Position numbers and translations under genes: made by a program
Origin: a virus
DNA length: 58,941 nt
Strand: one strand, 5' to 3'
Virus record (IMG/VR): IMGVR_UViG_3300010354_000100
Coordinates: 1-58,941 of that record
Shown here: positions 21,427 through 27,360 of the stretch, one piece after another
How positions within the stretch are numbered: the first letter of the stretch is position 1
How the letters are laid out: each line of letters opens with the position of its first letter
Notes under the pieces: generated by a model
What the model was told of the DNA's origin: nothing
Databases searched by the model: none
Seen by the model: the letters and a program-made list of their open reading frames with translations, nothing else

Positions 21427-21455
21427 TTGCAAAACTATCAGGAGTGTGATACACT
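21427..21455 (+). promoter_or_regulatory. promoter for leaderless 21462 gene
   Basis: TTGCAA, 17 bp, TACACT, six bases to the ATG. Confidence 0.8.
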
Positions 21456-21461
21456 AGAACT

Positions 21462-21602
21462 ATGAGGAAACAACAGCACAACAACAAGCGCCGAGCGTGG
21501 AACGCAACAGACCGACAAGCATACGCCGACGGGCTGCGCACACGAGCGGTGACTATCCACCACAAGCGCAAGCCTGCGCCGACAGTCCGAGAATGGGACT
21601 GA
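21462..21602 (+). CDS. 46-aa basic protein, leaderless
   Basis: Sequence begins MRKQQHNNKRRAWNATDRQ and is rich in Arg, Lys and His, suggesting nucleic-acid contact. No ribosome site; ATG at +1 of the promoter. Confidence 0.55.
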   Translation: MRKQQHNNKRRAWNATDRQAYADGLRTRAVTIHHKRKPAPTVREWD

Positions 21603-21635
21603 ACAGCGGGCCGGCAAAAATAATCCTCTCAGGAG

Positions 21636-21664
21636 TTGCGAAACTCTCAGGAGTGTGATACACT
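21636..21664 (+). promoter_or_regulatory. promoter for 21709 gene
   Basis: TTGCGA, 17 bp, TACACT; leader hairpin GTGGGGC-AAAA-GCCTCAC. Confidence 0.85.
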
Positions 21665-21708
21665 AATAGTAGTGGGGCAAAAGCCTCACCTAACCAAAGG
21701 AGAAAAAA

Positions 21709-21867
21709 ATGAAAGAACATAACTGGACATTCGTAGACGAGGACAGCATCCGCTGCTCAGACTGCGACTGCCGTTTTGGTGGACGCTGGCACGACCTGCC
21801 CTGCGGTTCGTCGGAGGAGGAGTACATCGCCTTCGCCAACGCTCGCCAGAGCGAATACCTCAAATAA
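21709..21867 (+). CDS. small cysteine-rich protein
   Basis: 52 aa, AAGGAG upstream. C-SDCDC and PC give four Cys in 17 residues with a nearby His, a probable zinc finger. Acidic C-terminal helix. Confidence 0.6.
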   Translation: MKEHNWTFVDEDSIRCSDCDCRFGGRWHDLPCGSSEEEYIAFANARQSEYLK

Positions 21868-21875
21868 GCCGAGAC

Positions 21876-21909
21876 GCCCCGCGGGTTCCACCTCCTTCCC
21901 CCGCGGGGC
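21876..21909 (+). terminator. terminator with anti-Shine-Dalgarno loop
   Basis: GCCCCGCGGG pairs perfectly with CCCGCGGGGC; loop TTCCACCTCCTTCC contains CACCTCCTT. Confidence 0.8.
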
Positions 21910-21932
21910 AATTCGGGGCCGCCGGGCGGGGC

Positions 21933-22014
21933 CCAAGGAACGCTCAGCGCGAAATAAATCCGAACATTCTGGAACACCATATTTTCGGAAGCGGGCGGAG
22001 GCAGATTGTGAAAG
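21933..22014 (+). repeat. oriented dispersed repeat, copy 10
   Basis: CAAGGAACGCTCAGCGC, GAAATAAATCCGA, 7 variable bases, GGAACACCATATTTT from 21971; CCGAA can pair with TTCGG. Confidence 0.85.
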
Positions 22015-22015
22015 T

Positions 22016-22039
22016 TCGCACTTTCACAAGACCGAGGAA
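22016..22039 (+). terminator. perfect hairpin
   Basis: TTGTGAAAGT-TCGC-ACTTTCACAA directly after repeat copy 10. Confidence 0.6.
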
Positions 22040-22045
22040 GGCCGA

Positions 22046-22079
22046 CCACTCTCCGTGACTAGCCGACCACTCTCCGTGA
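22046..22079. repeat. tandem CCAC-type palindromes
   Basis: CCACTCTCCGTGA at 22046 and 22067, 21 bp apart, identical. Confidence 0.6.
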
Positions 22080-22136
22080 AGTGTAACAATTGTGTGACAT
22101 CTGCCGAAATCGGGAGTAAATGGTACACCCATAGTG

Positions 22137-22142
22137 TACACT
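22137..22142 (+). promoter_or_regulatory. -10 box for 22191 gene
   Basis: TACACT with GTACACCC in the spacer and no good -35; leader hairpin GTGGGG-AAAAC-GCCCCAC follows. Confidence 0.55.
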
Positions 22143-22190
22143 GTTATTAGTGGGGAAAACGCCCCACCTAACCAAATGGAGGTAAGCAGA

Positions 22191-22523
22191 ATGAAAATCA
22201 CACTAGAACATCTCACTTCGGGCGTAGCCCGAAAAGTGGAGTACTGGTACGGCGAATGCGACCCAGCCGAAATTGAGGATGGCGTACTTGACGTAACCTA
22301 CGGCACTTTGGAAGTTACCTTTACTTCGGGACGCTCTTATGAGTACGCCGAAGTCACGGTAGGAACCTTTGCCGAACTAATCAAGGCAGTGAGTTTCGGC
22401 AAGTTTCTCAATCAGGAAATCAAGCCGTACCACGAGGTTCGTGAGACCACCCCAGCCGAATTGCTCGCCGAAATCAAGGCAAAGCAGGCTGAGGCAAAGG
22501 CTCTCAAAGCCTCGCTCGCCTAG
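22191..22523 (+). CDS. KTSC-like hypothetical protein
   Basis: 110 aa, GGAGG upstream. GTLEVTFTSGRSYEYAEV and a helix ending SFGKFLNQEIKP parallel the KTSC-like gene at 19293. A Lys/Ala/Glu coiled helix forms the C terminus (LLAEIKAKQAEAKALKASLA). Confidence 0.55.
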   Translation: MKITLEHLTSGVARKVEYWYGECDPAEIEDGVLDVTYGTLEVTFTSGRSYEYAEVTVGTFAELIKAVSFGKFLNQEIKPYHEVRETTPAELLAEIKAKQAEAKALKASLA

Positions 22524-22531
22524 TCGGGTCG

Positions 22532-22559
22532 GGTCGGTGGGGCGAAAGCCTCACCGACC
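22532..22559 (+). terminator. hairpin terminator with GNRA loop
   Basis: GGTCGGTGGGGC-GAAA-GCCTCACCGACC. Confidence 0.75.
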
Positions 22560-22590
22560 ACCACCGGGCAGGGGCAGTTTGTGCGTTCTG

Positions 22591-22735
22591 GTATGTCTGT
22601 CTAACAGCCCACTAGACGCAATAGGAAGCGATTAGAGAGGCTCTACAAAAAAGATAAGACTAGGGCAGAATAACTACCTTGTCTCACAGCCTGAGCAATC
22701 TGGAAGCGTCTGGCAAGGGGCGAACATACGTTCGG
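22591..22735 (+). ncRNA. twin non-coding element A
   Basis: About 145 bases closely related to element B at 23614. Begins GTATGTCTGTCTAACA like the spacer of other promoters, contains the shared core AGACTAGGGCAGAATAA and TGTCTCACA, and ends in the hairpin CGAAC-ATAC-GTTCG. Stop codons in every frame; AGACGC can pair with GCGTCT over the full length. Confidence 0.6.
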
Positions 22736-22791
22736 TCGGCGGGCGAAGAGCACCGGGCAGCGGGCTTGTGAAAAGTTTCTTTTGTTTGGAG

Positions 22792-22820
22792 TTGCGAAAC
22801 TGTCGCAAGTGTGATACACT
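22792..22820 (+). promoter_or_regulatory. promoter for 22871 gene
   Basis: TTGCGA, 17 bp, TACACT; leader hairpin GTGGGGC-AATC-GCCTCAC. Confidence 0.85.
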
Positions 22821-22870
22821 TTTATTAGTGGGGCAATCGCCTCACATAACACAACAAGGAGAAAAAAGTA

Positions 22871-23119
22871 ATGCGACACAAAGGAATGGTGGCAAGTGCC
22901 GAAGTGGTACTTAGCCCGACAATTGAGTACGGAGTCCGTACTGAGTGGGCAATAGCCCTCCACTTTCAGAGCCCGACTGGTGACAGTTCGGACTTTATGG
23001 TGCGAGAGTTGCCCTGCCTCTCACGAGAGCAGGCAGTCATTATTGCCGACAAGTGGAATAGCGAAGTATGCCCCGAACTGGTGGGCAGGTTCGCAGTATC
23101 CGACCTGTTGCCGAACTAA
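22871..23119 (+). CDS. hypothetical protein
   Basis: 82 aa, AAGGAG upstream. Two-strand plus helix pattern (TEWAIALHFQSP; SREQAVIIADKWNSE). Unassigned. Confidence 0.6.
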   Translation: MRHKGMVASAEVVLSPTIEYGVRTEWAIALHFQSPTGDSSDFMVRELPCLSREQAVIIADKWNSEVCPELVGRFAVSDLLPN

Positions 23120-23130
23120 CCAACCCAAAA

Positions 23131-23152
23131 GGGTGGGGCGAAAGCCCCACCC
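23131..23152 (+). terminator. hairpin terminator with GNRA loop
   Basis: GGGTGGGGC-GAAA-GCCCCACCC. Confidence 0.75.
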
Positions 23153-23221
23153 GACAGGGGGCGGCAGAGGCAGCGGGCGAATTCTGTAACACAAAAGTAA
23201 CAAAAAAAAGTGTGTTTCGGG

Positions 23222-23250
23222 TTGACAACCGTACACCCTTGTGATACACT
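23222..23250 (+). promoter_or_regulatory. promoter for 23297 gene
   Basis: TTGACA, 17 bp with GTACACCC, TACACT; leader hairpin AGTGGGG-AAAA-CCCCACT. Confidence 0.9.
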
Positions 23251-23296
23251 GTAATTAGTGGGGAAAACCCCACTACAACACAAAGGAGAAAACCAA

Positions 23297-23536
23297 ATGA
23301 ACGGAATAGTCGGAACAAGGGTGGCAATGCCAGCCAACCCAACAGCGTGGCTGAGGGACAACGCTCGCAAGGGCGCAATGCTCTACACCCGAGACGGCGT
23401 GACCGTGGCACTGGTGAACACCCAGACCACCTACGGAGACCCAGACAAGGGCACCCAGCAGCACCCCCTCTACGCCCCCCAGGGCGAGGGCAAGCGGGTC
23501 TACTCGGCTCGCCCAGTAATGCCAATGCTTGACTAA
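23297..23536 (+). CDS. AWLRDNAR-family small protein B
   Basis: 79 aa, AAGGAG upstream. TAWLRDNARKGAMLYTRDGV and a later PDKGTQQHPLYAP block match the 20356 gene closely. Role unknown. Confidence 0.65.
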   Translation: MNGIVGTRVAMPANPTAWLRDNARKGAMLYTRDGVTVALVNTQTTYGDPDKGTQQHPLYAPQGEGKRVYSARPVMPMLD

Positions 23537-23547
23537 GAACCCCCGAA

Positions 23548-23571
23548 GGGGAAGGGCGAAAGCCCTTCCCC
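23548..23571 (+). terminator. hairpin terminator
   Basis: GGGGAAGGGC pairs with GCCCTTCCCC, loop GAAA. Confidence 0.75.
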
Positions 23572-23613
23572 GAACGGCGGGCAGAGGCAGCCCCCGGGCG
23601 AGCGGGCGTTTCT

Positions 23614-23757
23614 GTATGTCTGTCTAACACCCGATTAGAAGCGTCAGGAAGCCCCAGGACGCGAGCAGAAAAAAAGTGGAGACTAGGGCAGAATAAATAG
23701 TCTGTCTCACAACCTGACGCACTAGGGCACGTCTGGCAGAGGGCGAACGTATGTTCG
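23614..23757 (+). ncRNA. twin non-coding element B
   Basis: Same order of conserved blocks as element A: TGTCTGTCTAACA, AGACTAGGGCAGAATAA, TGTCTCACA, CGTCTGGCA, and the end hairpin GCGAAC-GTAT-GTTCGC. GCGTCAGG pairs with CCTGACGC and AGACTA with TAGTCT. No ORF. Confidence 0.6.
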
Positions 23758-23807
23758 CTCGGAGGGCGAGGAAGGCAGCGGGCCGGCAAAAAAAGTTTCT
23801 CTCGGAG

Positions 23808-23836
23808 TTGACAAACCGCTTAGGCTGTGATACACT
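23808..23836 (+). promoter_or_regulatory. promoter of RNA candidate 2
   Basis: TTGACA, 17 bp, TACACT, a full-strength match with no coding sequence for about 390 bases downstream. Confidence 0.85.
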
Positions 23837-23842
23837 AATAAC

Positions 23843-24150
23843 ATAAGCAACAACGGCGAAAGCGGGTAGTCCGCTAGTAACCAGACAACTAGCAGCCCCC
23901 ACTCTCTGGGCAACAATCCCCGTGAGAAGATAAGTGGCGACCCAAGCGGTCGGGCAAACGGGTGCGACGTTGGCGGTAGGTGAAAGCCCTACGACATACA
24001 ACCCCGAAAGGGGTGAAACGCGCCAAGGCTTCGGCGTGCGAGACGCACGTTACGGCTACGAAGCAAGAGGGCACGGTGAGGCTTTACCTGACGGGCAACA
24101 ATCCCCTAGTAGGCAAAGATAGCCACCCGCAGCGGGTGAGAACCCCGCAA
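23843..24150 (+). ncRNA. candidate structured non-coding RNA 2
   Basis: About 300 nt, no plausible ORF. Helices seen: GCTAGT/ACTAGC (23873/23888), CCACT/AGTGG (23899/23933), TTGGCG/CGCCAA (23970/24021) enclosing GTAGG/CCTAC and ACCCC-GAAA-GGGGT, GCTTCG/CGAAGC (24028/24059) enclosing CGTGCG-AGA-CGCACG, and CACCCG-CAG-CGGGTG (24124). GGGCAACAATCCCC occurs twice (23908, 24093). Does not match tmRNA, RNase P or group I intron cores that I can recall. Confidence 0.65.
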
Positions 24151-24168
24151 AAATAATTCTCTCAGGAG

Positions 24169-24197
24169 TTGACAAACTCCCGAGGGTGTGATACACT
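24169..24197 (+). promoter_or_regulatory. promoter for 24235 gene
   Basis: TTGACA, 17 bp, TACACT. Confidence 0.9.
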
Positions 24198-24234
24198 GGA
24201 ATTATCAGGCAATAACCAACCCAAGGAGGAAACA

Positions 24235-24489
24235 ATGGACACAATGGATTATCTCTCGGCAGAGCAGGTCAACGGAATAGACCCATTCTGCGAATGGTGC
24301 GGGCGGGTCACCTGCCACATTGGGGAGCACGAGCACGAACTGGCGCTAGGGCTTGTCACCTACGAGGAGAACAGTTACGTCAAGGTAACCGCCCTCGGGT
24401 ATGCGGTCAAGGCGAACGAGGAGGTTTCTCGCAAACTCTCGGATGCGCTCTACGGGCTCTACCTCATCGAGGGAGAGGTTGCTCAATGA
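24235..24489 (+). CDS. small protein with Cys motif
   Basis: 84 aa, AAGGAGG upstream. CEWCGRVTCHIGEHEHE near the N terminus looks like a zinc knuckle; the rest is acidic and helical. Stop overlaps the next ATG. Confidence 0.6.
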   Translation: MDTMDYLSAEQVNGIDPFCEWCGRVTCHIGEHEHELALGLVTYEENSYVKVTALGYAVKANEEVSRKLSDALYGLYLIEGEVAQ

Positions 24490-24617
24490 GACTCCAACTA
24501 TTGCTCACCTGCCCCGAATGCGGGCAGACGCTCACGAGGGAGGAGATGGCTTACGGTCACGACTGCGAAGTCCCAGCCGAAGGACAGTGGAGCCCCGAGG
24601 AGGACGATAACGCCTAG
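24486..24617 (+). CDS. 43-aa zinc-ribbon-like protein
   Basis: ATGA overlap with the preceding gene. MRLQLLLTCPECGQTLTREE with a later HDC gives a CxxC-HxC zinc site. Confidence 0.55.
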   Translation: MRLQLLLTCPECGQTLTREEMAYGHDCEVPAEGQWSPEEDDNA

Positions 24618-24719
24618 CCCCCGGGCAGCGTTGCCGAAGGGCGGCAGAGGCAGAGGAGAGAGGCGGCGGGCGAGCGGGGCGGTCTCTCCCCGACTTTTCC
24701 TCCCTGCCCCTCTACTTCC

Positions 24720-24748
24720 ATTGTAGCACAACCCGACGCAAAAAGCAA
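24720..24748 (-). promoter_or_regulatory. minus-strand promoter, no clear gene
   Basis: On minus: TTGCTT, 17 bp, TACAAT. The flanking 75 bases resemble those at 15673-15757. Confidence 0.65.
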
Positions 24749-24783
24749 CCTCTAAAAATAAATTTTTTTTCTTCCCGTAAGAG

Positions 24784-24812
24784 TTGACAGTACGCCCCAC
24801 ACTTGGTACAAT
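24784..24812 (+). promoter_or_regulatory. promoter for 24859 gene
   Basis: TTGACA, 17 bp, TACAAT; leader hairpin TGTAAGGC-AATCCC-GCCTTACA. Confidence 0.9.
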
Positions 24813-24858
24813 GTAGTTGTAAGGCAATCCCGCCTTACAAACAGAAAGAGGTAACTCA

Positions 24859-25101
24859 ATGAGTCAAGTCCAAGAAGGTGAGATGGTGAACGTGTTCCAG
24901 TTCCGCTTTCTCATCCACTGCTACATCACAGAGATTCTCTCAGGTCTCCGTGTGTGTCAAATCCCACTGAGCCGAGTCGCCCCACGATTCGGTGTCACCA
25001 CCAAGAACAAGAAGAAGGCACTCACCCAACTCCTCGCCAACTACGAGGCAACAATGGGCGAGCCTTACGAAGACGACCGCCTAGTGCGAATCTTCGGCTA
25101 G
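24859..25101 (+). CDS. hypothetical protein
   Basis: 80 aa. RFLIHCYITEILSGLRVCQIP then RFGVTTKNKKKALTQLLANYEA, helical with a basic turn; could be DNA-binding. Not recognised. Confidence 0.6.
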   Translation: MSQVQEGEMVNVFQFRFLIHCYITEILSGLRVCQIPLSRVAPRFGVTTKNKKKALTQLLANYEATMGEPYEDDRLVRIFG

Positions 25102-25108
25102 CGAGTCC

Positions 25109-25135
25109 GCTCGGGCAGGCAACCCCTGCCCGAGC
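25109..25135 (+). terminator. hairpin terminator, possibly bidirectional
   Basis: GCTCGGGCAGG pairs with CCTGCCCGAGC, 5-base loop. Confidence 0.7.
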
Positions 25136-25165
25136 ACTTTCGCACGAGGGCGGCAGAGGCAGGCG

Positions 25166-25183
25166 GGCGAACGTATGTTCGCC
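25166..25183. repeat. GCGAAC-N4-GTTCGC hairpin
   Basis: GGCGAAC-GTAT-GTTCGCC; same element ends twin RNA B and recurs at 26444. Confidence 0.6.
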
Positions 25184-25303
25184 CCCGGGCGATGAGAGCG
25201 GCGGGCTGCGGCGGTGGCGGGCCGAGGAGAAGAGAGGCGGCGGGCAAGAAGGGCGGCGGGCCAGAGCCGAGGAGGGAGACGGTCTCTCCCCTCCCCCACT
25301 ATC

Positions 25304-25332
25304 AGTGTATCACATCTAAGCGAATTTGTCAA
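25304..25332 (-). promoter_or_regulatory. minus-strand promoter, no clear gene
   Basis: On minus: TTGACA, 17 bp, TACACT, pointing into the GC-rich repeat block. Confidence 0.7.
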
Positions 25333-25366
25333 CCTCAAAAGATTTATTTTTTTTTGGCGTTTTAGG

Positions 25367-25395
25367 TTGACAAATGTCTGACAATACCCTATACT
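25367..25395 (+). promoter_or_regulatory. promoter for 25442 peptide
   Basis: TTGACA, 17 bp, TATACT; leader hairpin of the GTGGGG class follows. Confidence 0.9.
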
Positions 25396-25441
25396 GGAAT
25401 TAGTGGGGAAAACCTCACCTAACACAATAAAGGAGAACAAA

Positions 25442-25516
25442 ATGACTAACGAAGAGTTCCTCGCAAAGGTTGCCGAGATTGTAGAAGAGATTCTCGCAAT
25501 CGTTGACGAAGAGTAA
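25442..25516 (+). CDS. 24-aa acidic peptide
   Basis: MTNEEFLAKVAEIVEEILA and DEE end, an acidic amphipathic helix. It has its own strong promoter, a 5' hairpin and AAGGAG before the ATG, so it is likely translated despite its size. Confidence 0.55.
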   Translation: MTNEEFLAKVAEIVEEILAIVDEE

Positions 25517-25530
25517 ATAAAAAATAGGGG

Positions 25531-25552
25531 TTCGGGTTGACAAAAGCCCGAA
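25531..25552 (+). terminator. short hairpin overlapping next promoter
   Basis: TTCGGG pairs with CCCGAA; the next -35 box lies in the loop, so terminator and promoter overlap. Confidence 0.55.
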
Positions 25553-25565
25553 CCTCTGTTATACT
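25537..25565 (+). promoter_or_regulatory. promoter for 25602 gene
   Basis: TTGACA, 17 bp, TATACT. Confidence 0.9.
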
Positions 25566-25601
25566 TAGATTAGTAGGGAATACCAACCAAAGGAGAACAA
25601 A

Positions 25602-25748
25602 ATGGAAAACGAAGACCTAGACAGAATTATCTGGAATGAGTACGAGGCAGGCTGGTACGGAGTGCCAGTAGGCAAGTACACCTACCGACAAATGCTCGCC
25701 AAGTGGAGAGCCGAAAACGAAGAAATCCGAAAGGCGAAAGCCAACTAG
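25602..25748 (+). CDS. 48-aa hypothetical protein
   Basis: AAGGAG upstream. WNEYEAGWYGVPVGKYTYRQ then a charged helix; unassigned. Confidence 0.6.
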   Translation: MENEDLDRIIWNEYEAGWYGVPVGKYTYRQMLAKWRAENEEIRKAKAN

Positions 25749-25764
25749 GACCGAGAGTCCCGAA

Positions 25765-25784
25765 GGGGGAGGGCGACCTCCCCC
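25765..25784 (+). terminator. hairpin terminator
   Basis: GGGGGAGG pairs with CCTCCCCC, 4-base loop. Confidence 0.65.
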
Positions 25785-25840
25785 GAGAGGGGCGACAGGG
25801 GCAGCCCCGGGCGGCGGACAAGAAATATTTGCCCGAGAGG

Positions 25841-25869
25841 TTGACAAATCAAAAGTAATGTGATACACT
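25841..25869 (+). promoter_or_regulatory. promoter for 25910 gene
   Basis: TTGACA, 17 bp, TACACT. Confidence 0.9.
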
Positions 25870-25909
25870 GGTTTTAGTAGGGAATACCAACAACAAAAGG
25901 AGAAACACA

Positions 25910-26119
25910 ATGGATAAGAACAAGCAACTACAAAACCTCGCCGAGGAGTTCTTCGGTGAGTGGGCAATCGTCGCCAGCGACATTCCTGCTGTCGTGAAGA
26001 CTTTCGCCCGATACCTTCGCAGTGAGAAGGGCTTCACGCTCAACATCACCGACGAGGCGTGGGAGCGCTACACGGCGGGCTGGTTCGCCAAGCGGCTCTC
26101 GCCAGCGGGCCGCCGCTAA
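25910..26119 (+). CDS. small helical protein
   Basis: 69 aa, AAGGAG upstream. Mostly alpha (LQNLAEEFFGEWAIVASDIP; VVKTFARYLRSEKG) with a basic end. Unassigned. Confidence 0.6.
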   Translation: MDKNKQLQNLAEEFFGEWAIVASDIPAVVKTFARYLRSEKGFTLNITDEAWERYTAGWFAKRLSPAGRR

Positions 26120-26157
26120 ACCCCAAGGGGAGAGGCGAGAAATATTTGCCCACGGAG

Positions 26158-26186
26158 TTGACAAACCGAGGGTGGTGTGATACACT
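26158..26186 (+). promoter_or_regulatory. promoter for 26226 gene
   Basis: TTGACA, 17 bp, TACACT. Confidence 0.9.
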
Positions 26187-26225
26187 GGAATTATCAGGTA
26201 ATAACCAACACAAAGGAGAAACATA

Positions 26226-26423
26226 ATGAAGGAATACACACTGGTAGCAGAACTCACCGACGCAGAGGGTGGCGAGTGGACGGCGGACGCCGGAATCCTC
26301 GCAGCCGATGATGCGTCGGCAGTTCGTCAGGCTCGCATTTGGGCAAAGGACGAGGCGACGGCACAGGGTGCCAAACTCGTCGAGTTCTACGCTCAGGATG
26401 CCCAGGGCGTGGCGCACCGCTAA
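26226..26423 (+). CDS. small hypothetical protein
   Basis: 65 aa, AAGGAG upstream. Strand-helix-strand (YTLVAELTDAEGGEW; DDASAVRQARIWAKDEA; AKLVEFYAQD) like small phage proteins with a ferredoxin-like half-fold. Confidence 0.6.
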   Translation: MKEYTLVAELTDAEGGEWTADAGILAADDASAVRQARIWAKDEATAQGAKLVEFYAQDAQGVAHR

Positions 26424-26443
26424 ACCCCCAAGGGGAGAGGCGA

Positions 26444-26459
26444 GCGAACACTTGTTCGC
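26444..26459. repeat. GCGAAC-N4-GTTCGC hairpin
   Basis: GCGAAC-ACTT-GTTCGC after the 26226 gene. Confidence 0.6.
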
Positions 26460-26528
26460 CCTCCCCTGAGGGAGGCGGCAGAGGCAGAAATAGGAGGGCG
26501 AGCGCAAAAAATGTTCGCCCGAGAATGC

Positions 26529-26557
26529 TTGACAAATGTCAGAGAGTGTGATACACT
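26529..26557 (+). promoter_or_regulatory. promoter for 26584 gene
   Basis: TTGACA, 17 bp, TACACT. Confidence 0.9.
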
Positions 26558-26583
26558 GGTATTAGTAGGGAAAGGAGACCCGA

Positions 26584-26712
26584 ATGACACCAAGAGACCA
26601 GAACAGAATCACGAGGGACGAGCACGAGGTCGTACCGATTTACGACTGGGCGCTTGACCCCGAAATGAACGAGGACTTCGCCCAGTGGGCTGAGGAACTC
26701 GCCGAGGGCTGA
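26584..26712 (+). CDS. 42-aa acidic protein
   Basis: AAGGAG upstream. RDEHEVVPIYDWALDPEMNE and an acidic C terminus; no family. Confidence 0.55.
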   Translation: MTPRDQNRITRDEHEVVPIYDWALDPEMNEDFAQWAEELAEG

Positions 26713-26818
26713 GAGGTCCGAGGAGAAGGGCGACAAAAGAAAATAGTCCTACCAAGGGGGACGGCCTTGCCTGACGGCGGGCCTCCCCCGAGGAGGAGAA
26801 GGATTCCGGAGGGAGAGG

Positions 26819-26847
26819 TTGTCTTTCCCCGAGGGAAGTTGTATAAT
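26819..26847 (+). promoter_or_regulatory. promoter for 26872 peptide
   Basis: TTGTCT, 17 bp, TATAAT. Confidence 0.8.
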
Positions 26848-26871
26848 AAAAGTAACAAGAAAGGGAAAGTA

Positions 26872-26937
26872 ATGCATTGGGCGTTCGGATTCGCACTCGT
26901 TGCGCTAACCATTCGGTTAGTCGGAAAGAGTCAATAA
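26872..26937 (+). CDS. 21-aa membrane peptide
   Basis: MHWAFGFALVALTIRLVGKSQ is one short hydrophobic span with a basic end. AAGGGAAAG precedes the ATG and the promoter is near-consensus. Confidence 0.45.
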   Translation: MHWAFGFALVALTIRLVGKSQ

Positions 26938-26943
26938 CAAAGG

Positions 26944-26972
26944 TTGCAAAAACTCAAGACATCTGTTATACT
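26944..26972 (+). promoter_or_regulatory. promoter for 27008 peptide
   Basis: TTGCAA, 17 bp, TATACT. Confidence 0.85.
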
Positions 26973-27007
26973 AATAACAGGGCAGAGAGAAAGGAAAAGG
27001 TAAACAC

Positions 27008-27103
27008 ATGGTTATCGAAATTTATGACTGGATGTGTGCCGTGCCGGTGGCAGTTGCTGCCGTCGTCATCGCCGTCATCTTCAAAGCCAAGAAAATGAAG
27101 TAA
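27008..27103 (+). CDS. 31-aa membrane peptide
   Basis: A hydrophobic span VPVAVAAVVIAVIF followed by KAKKMK, a single-pass membrane peptide with cytoplasmic basic tail. GAAAGGAAAAGG upstream. Confidence 0.55.
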   Translation: MVIEIYDWMCAVPVAVAAVVIAVIFKAKKMK

Positions 27104-27288
27104 TCCAAGGGCGCAGCCCTGCGGGCGAGTGTGTTCGCCTGCGGGGCTCGCCTACGGGCGAGGCTTGTGAAAATCTGCACGAACCACGGGCGGCGGGCAA
27201 GAGCGGAGGAGAAGGGCGACCATCTCACGATTTTGGTCAAAACCCGAGGATGCGGCGGGCGAAGAGAGAAAAAAATGTGCCGCGGGAG

Positions 27289-27317
27289 TTGCGCGCGGGC
27301 TGAATCTGTGATACACT
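27289..27317 (+). promoter_or_regulatory. promoter for 27361 gene
   Basis: TTGCGC, 17 bp, TACACT; leader hairpin GTGGGG-AAAA-CCCCAC. Confidence 0.8.
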
Positions 27318-27360
27318 GGGATTAGTGGGGAAAACCCCACCAAACACAAAGGAGAAGACA

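Larger units (their letters stand above)
21868..22190. other. 323-base gap: terminator, repeat, hairpin, tandem palindromes
   Basis: All recognised parts are listed separately; the rest is G-rich spacer with GGCGGAGGCAG. Confidence 0.55.
22524..22870. other. 347-base gap holding RNA element A
   Basis: Terminator, the twin RNA element A, G-rich spacer and the next promoter. No ORF with a ribosome site. Confidence 0.55.
23537..24234. other. 698-base gene-free region with two RNA candidates
   Basis: The longest gap of the array. It contains a terminator, twin element B, a strong promoter, RNA candidate 2 and the promoter of the next gene. Confidence 0.65.
25102..25441. other. 340-base gap: terminator, GC-rich repeats, back-to-back promoters
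   Basis: After the terminator, GGCGGCAGAGGCAGG, the GTTCGC hairpin and GCGGGC-type repeats, then AT-rich DNA between a minus and a plus promoter. Confidence 0.55.

Noticed and set aside
23843-24150. Group I or II intron
   Set aside because: No recognisable P7/Q-R-S core or domain V, and it lies between genes instead of interrupting one.
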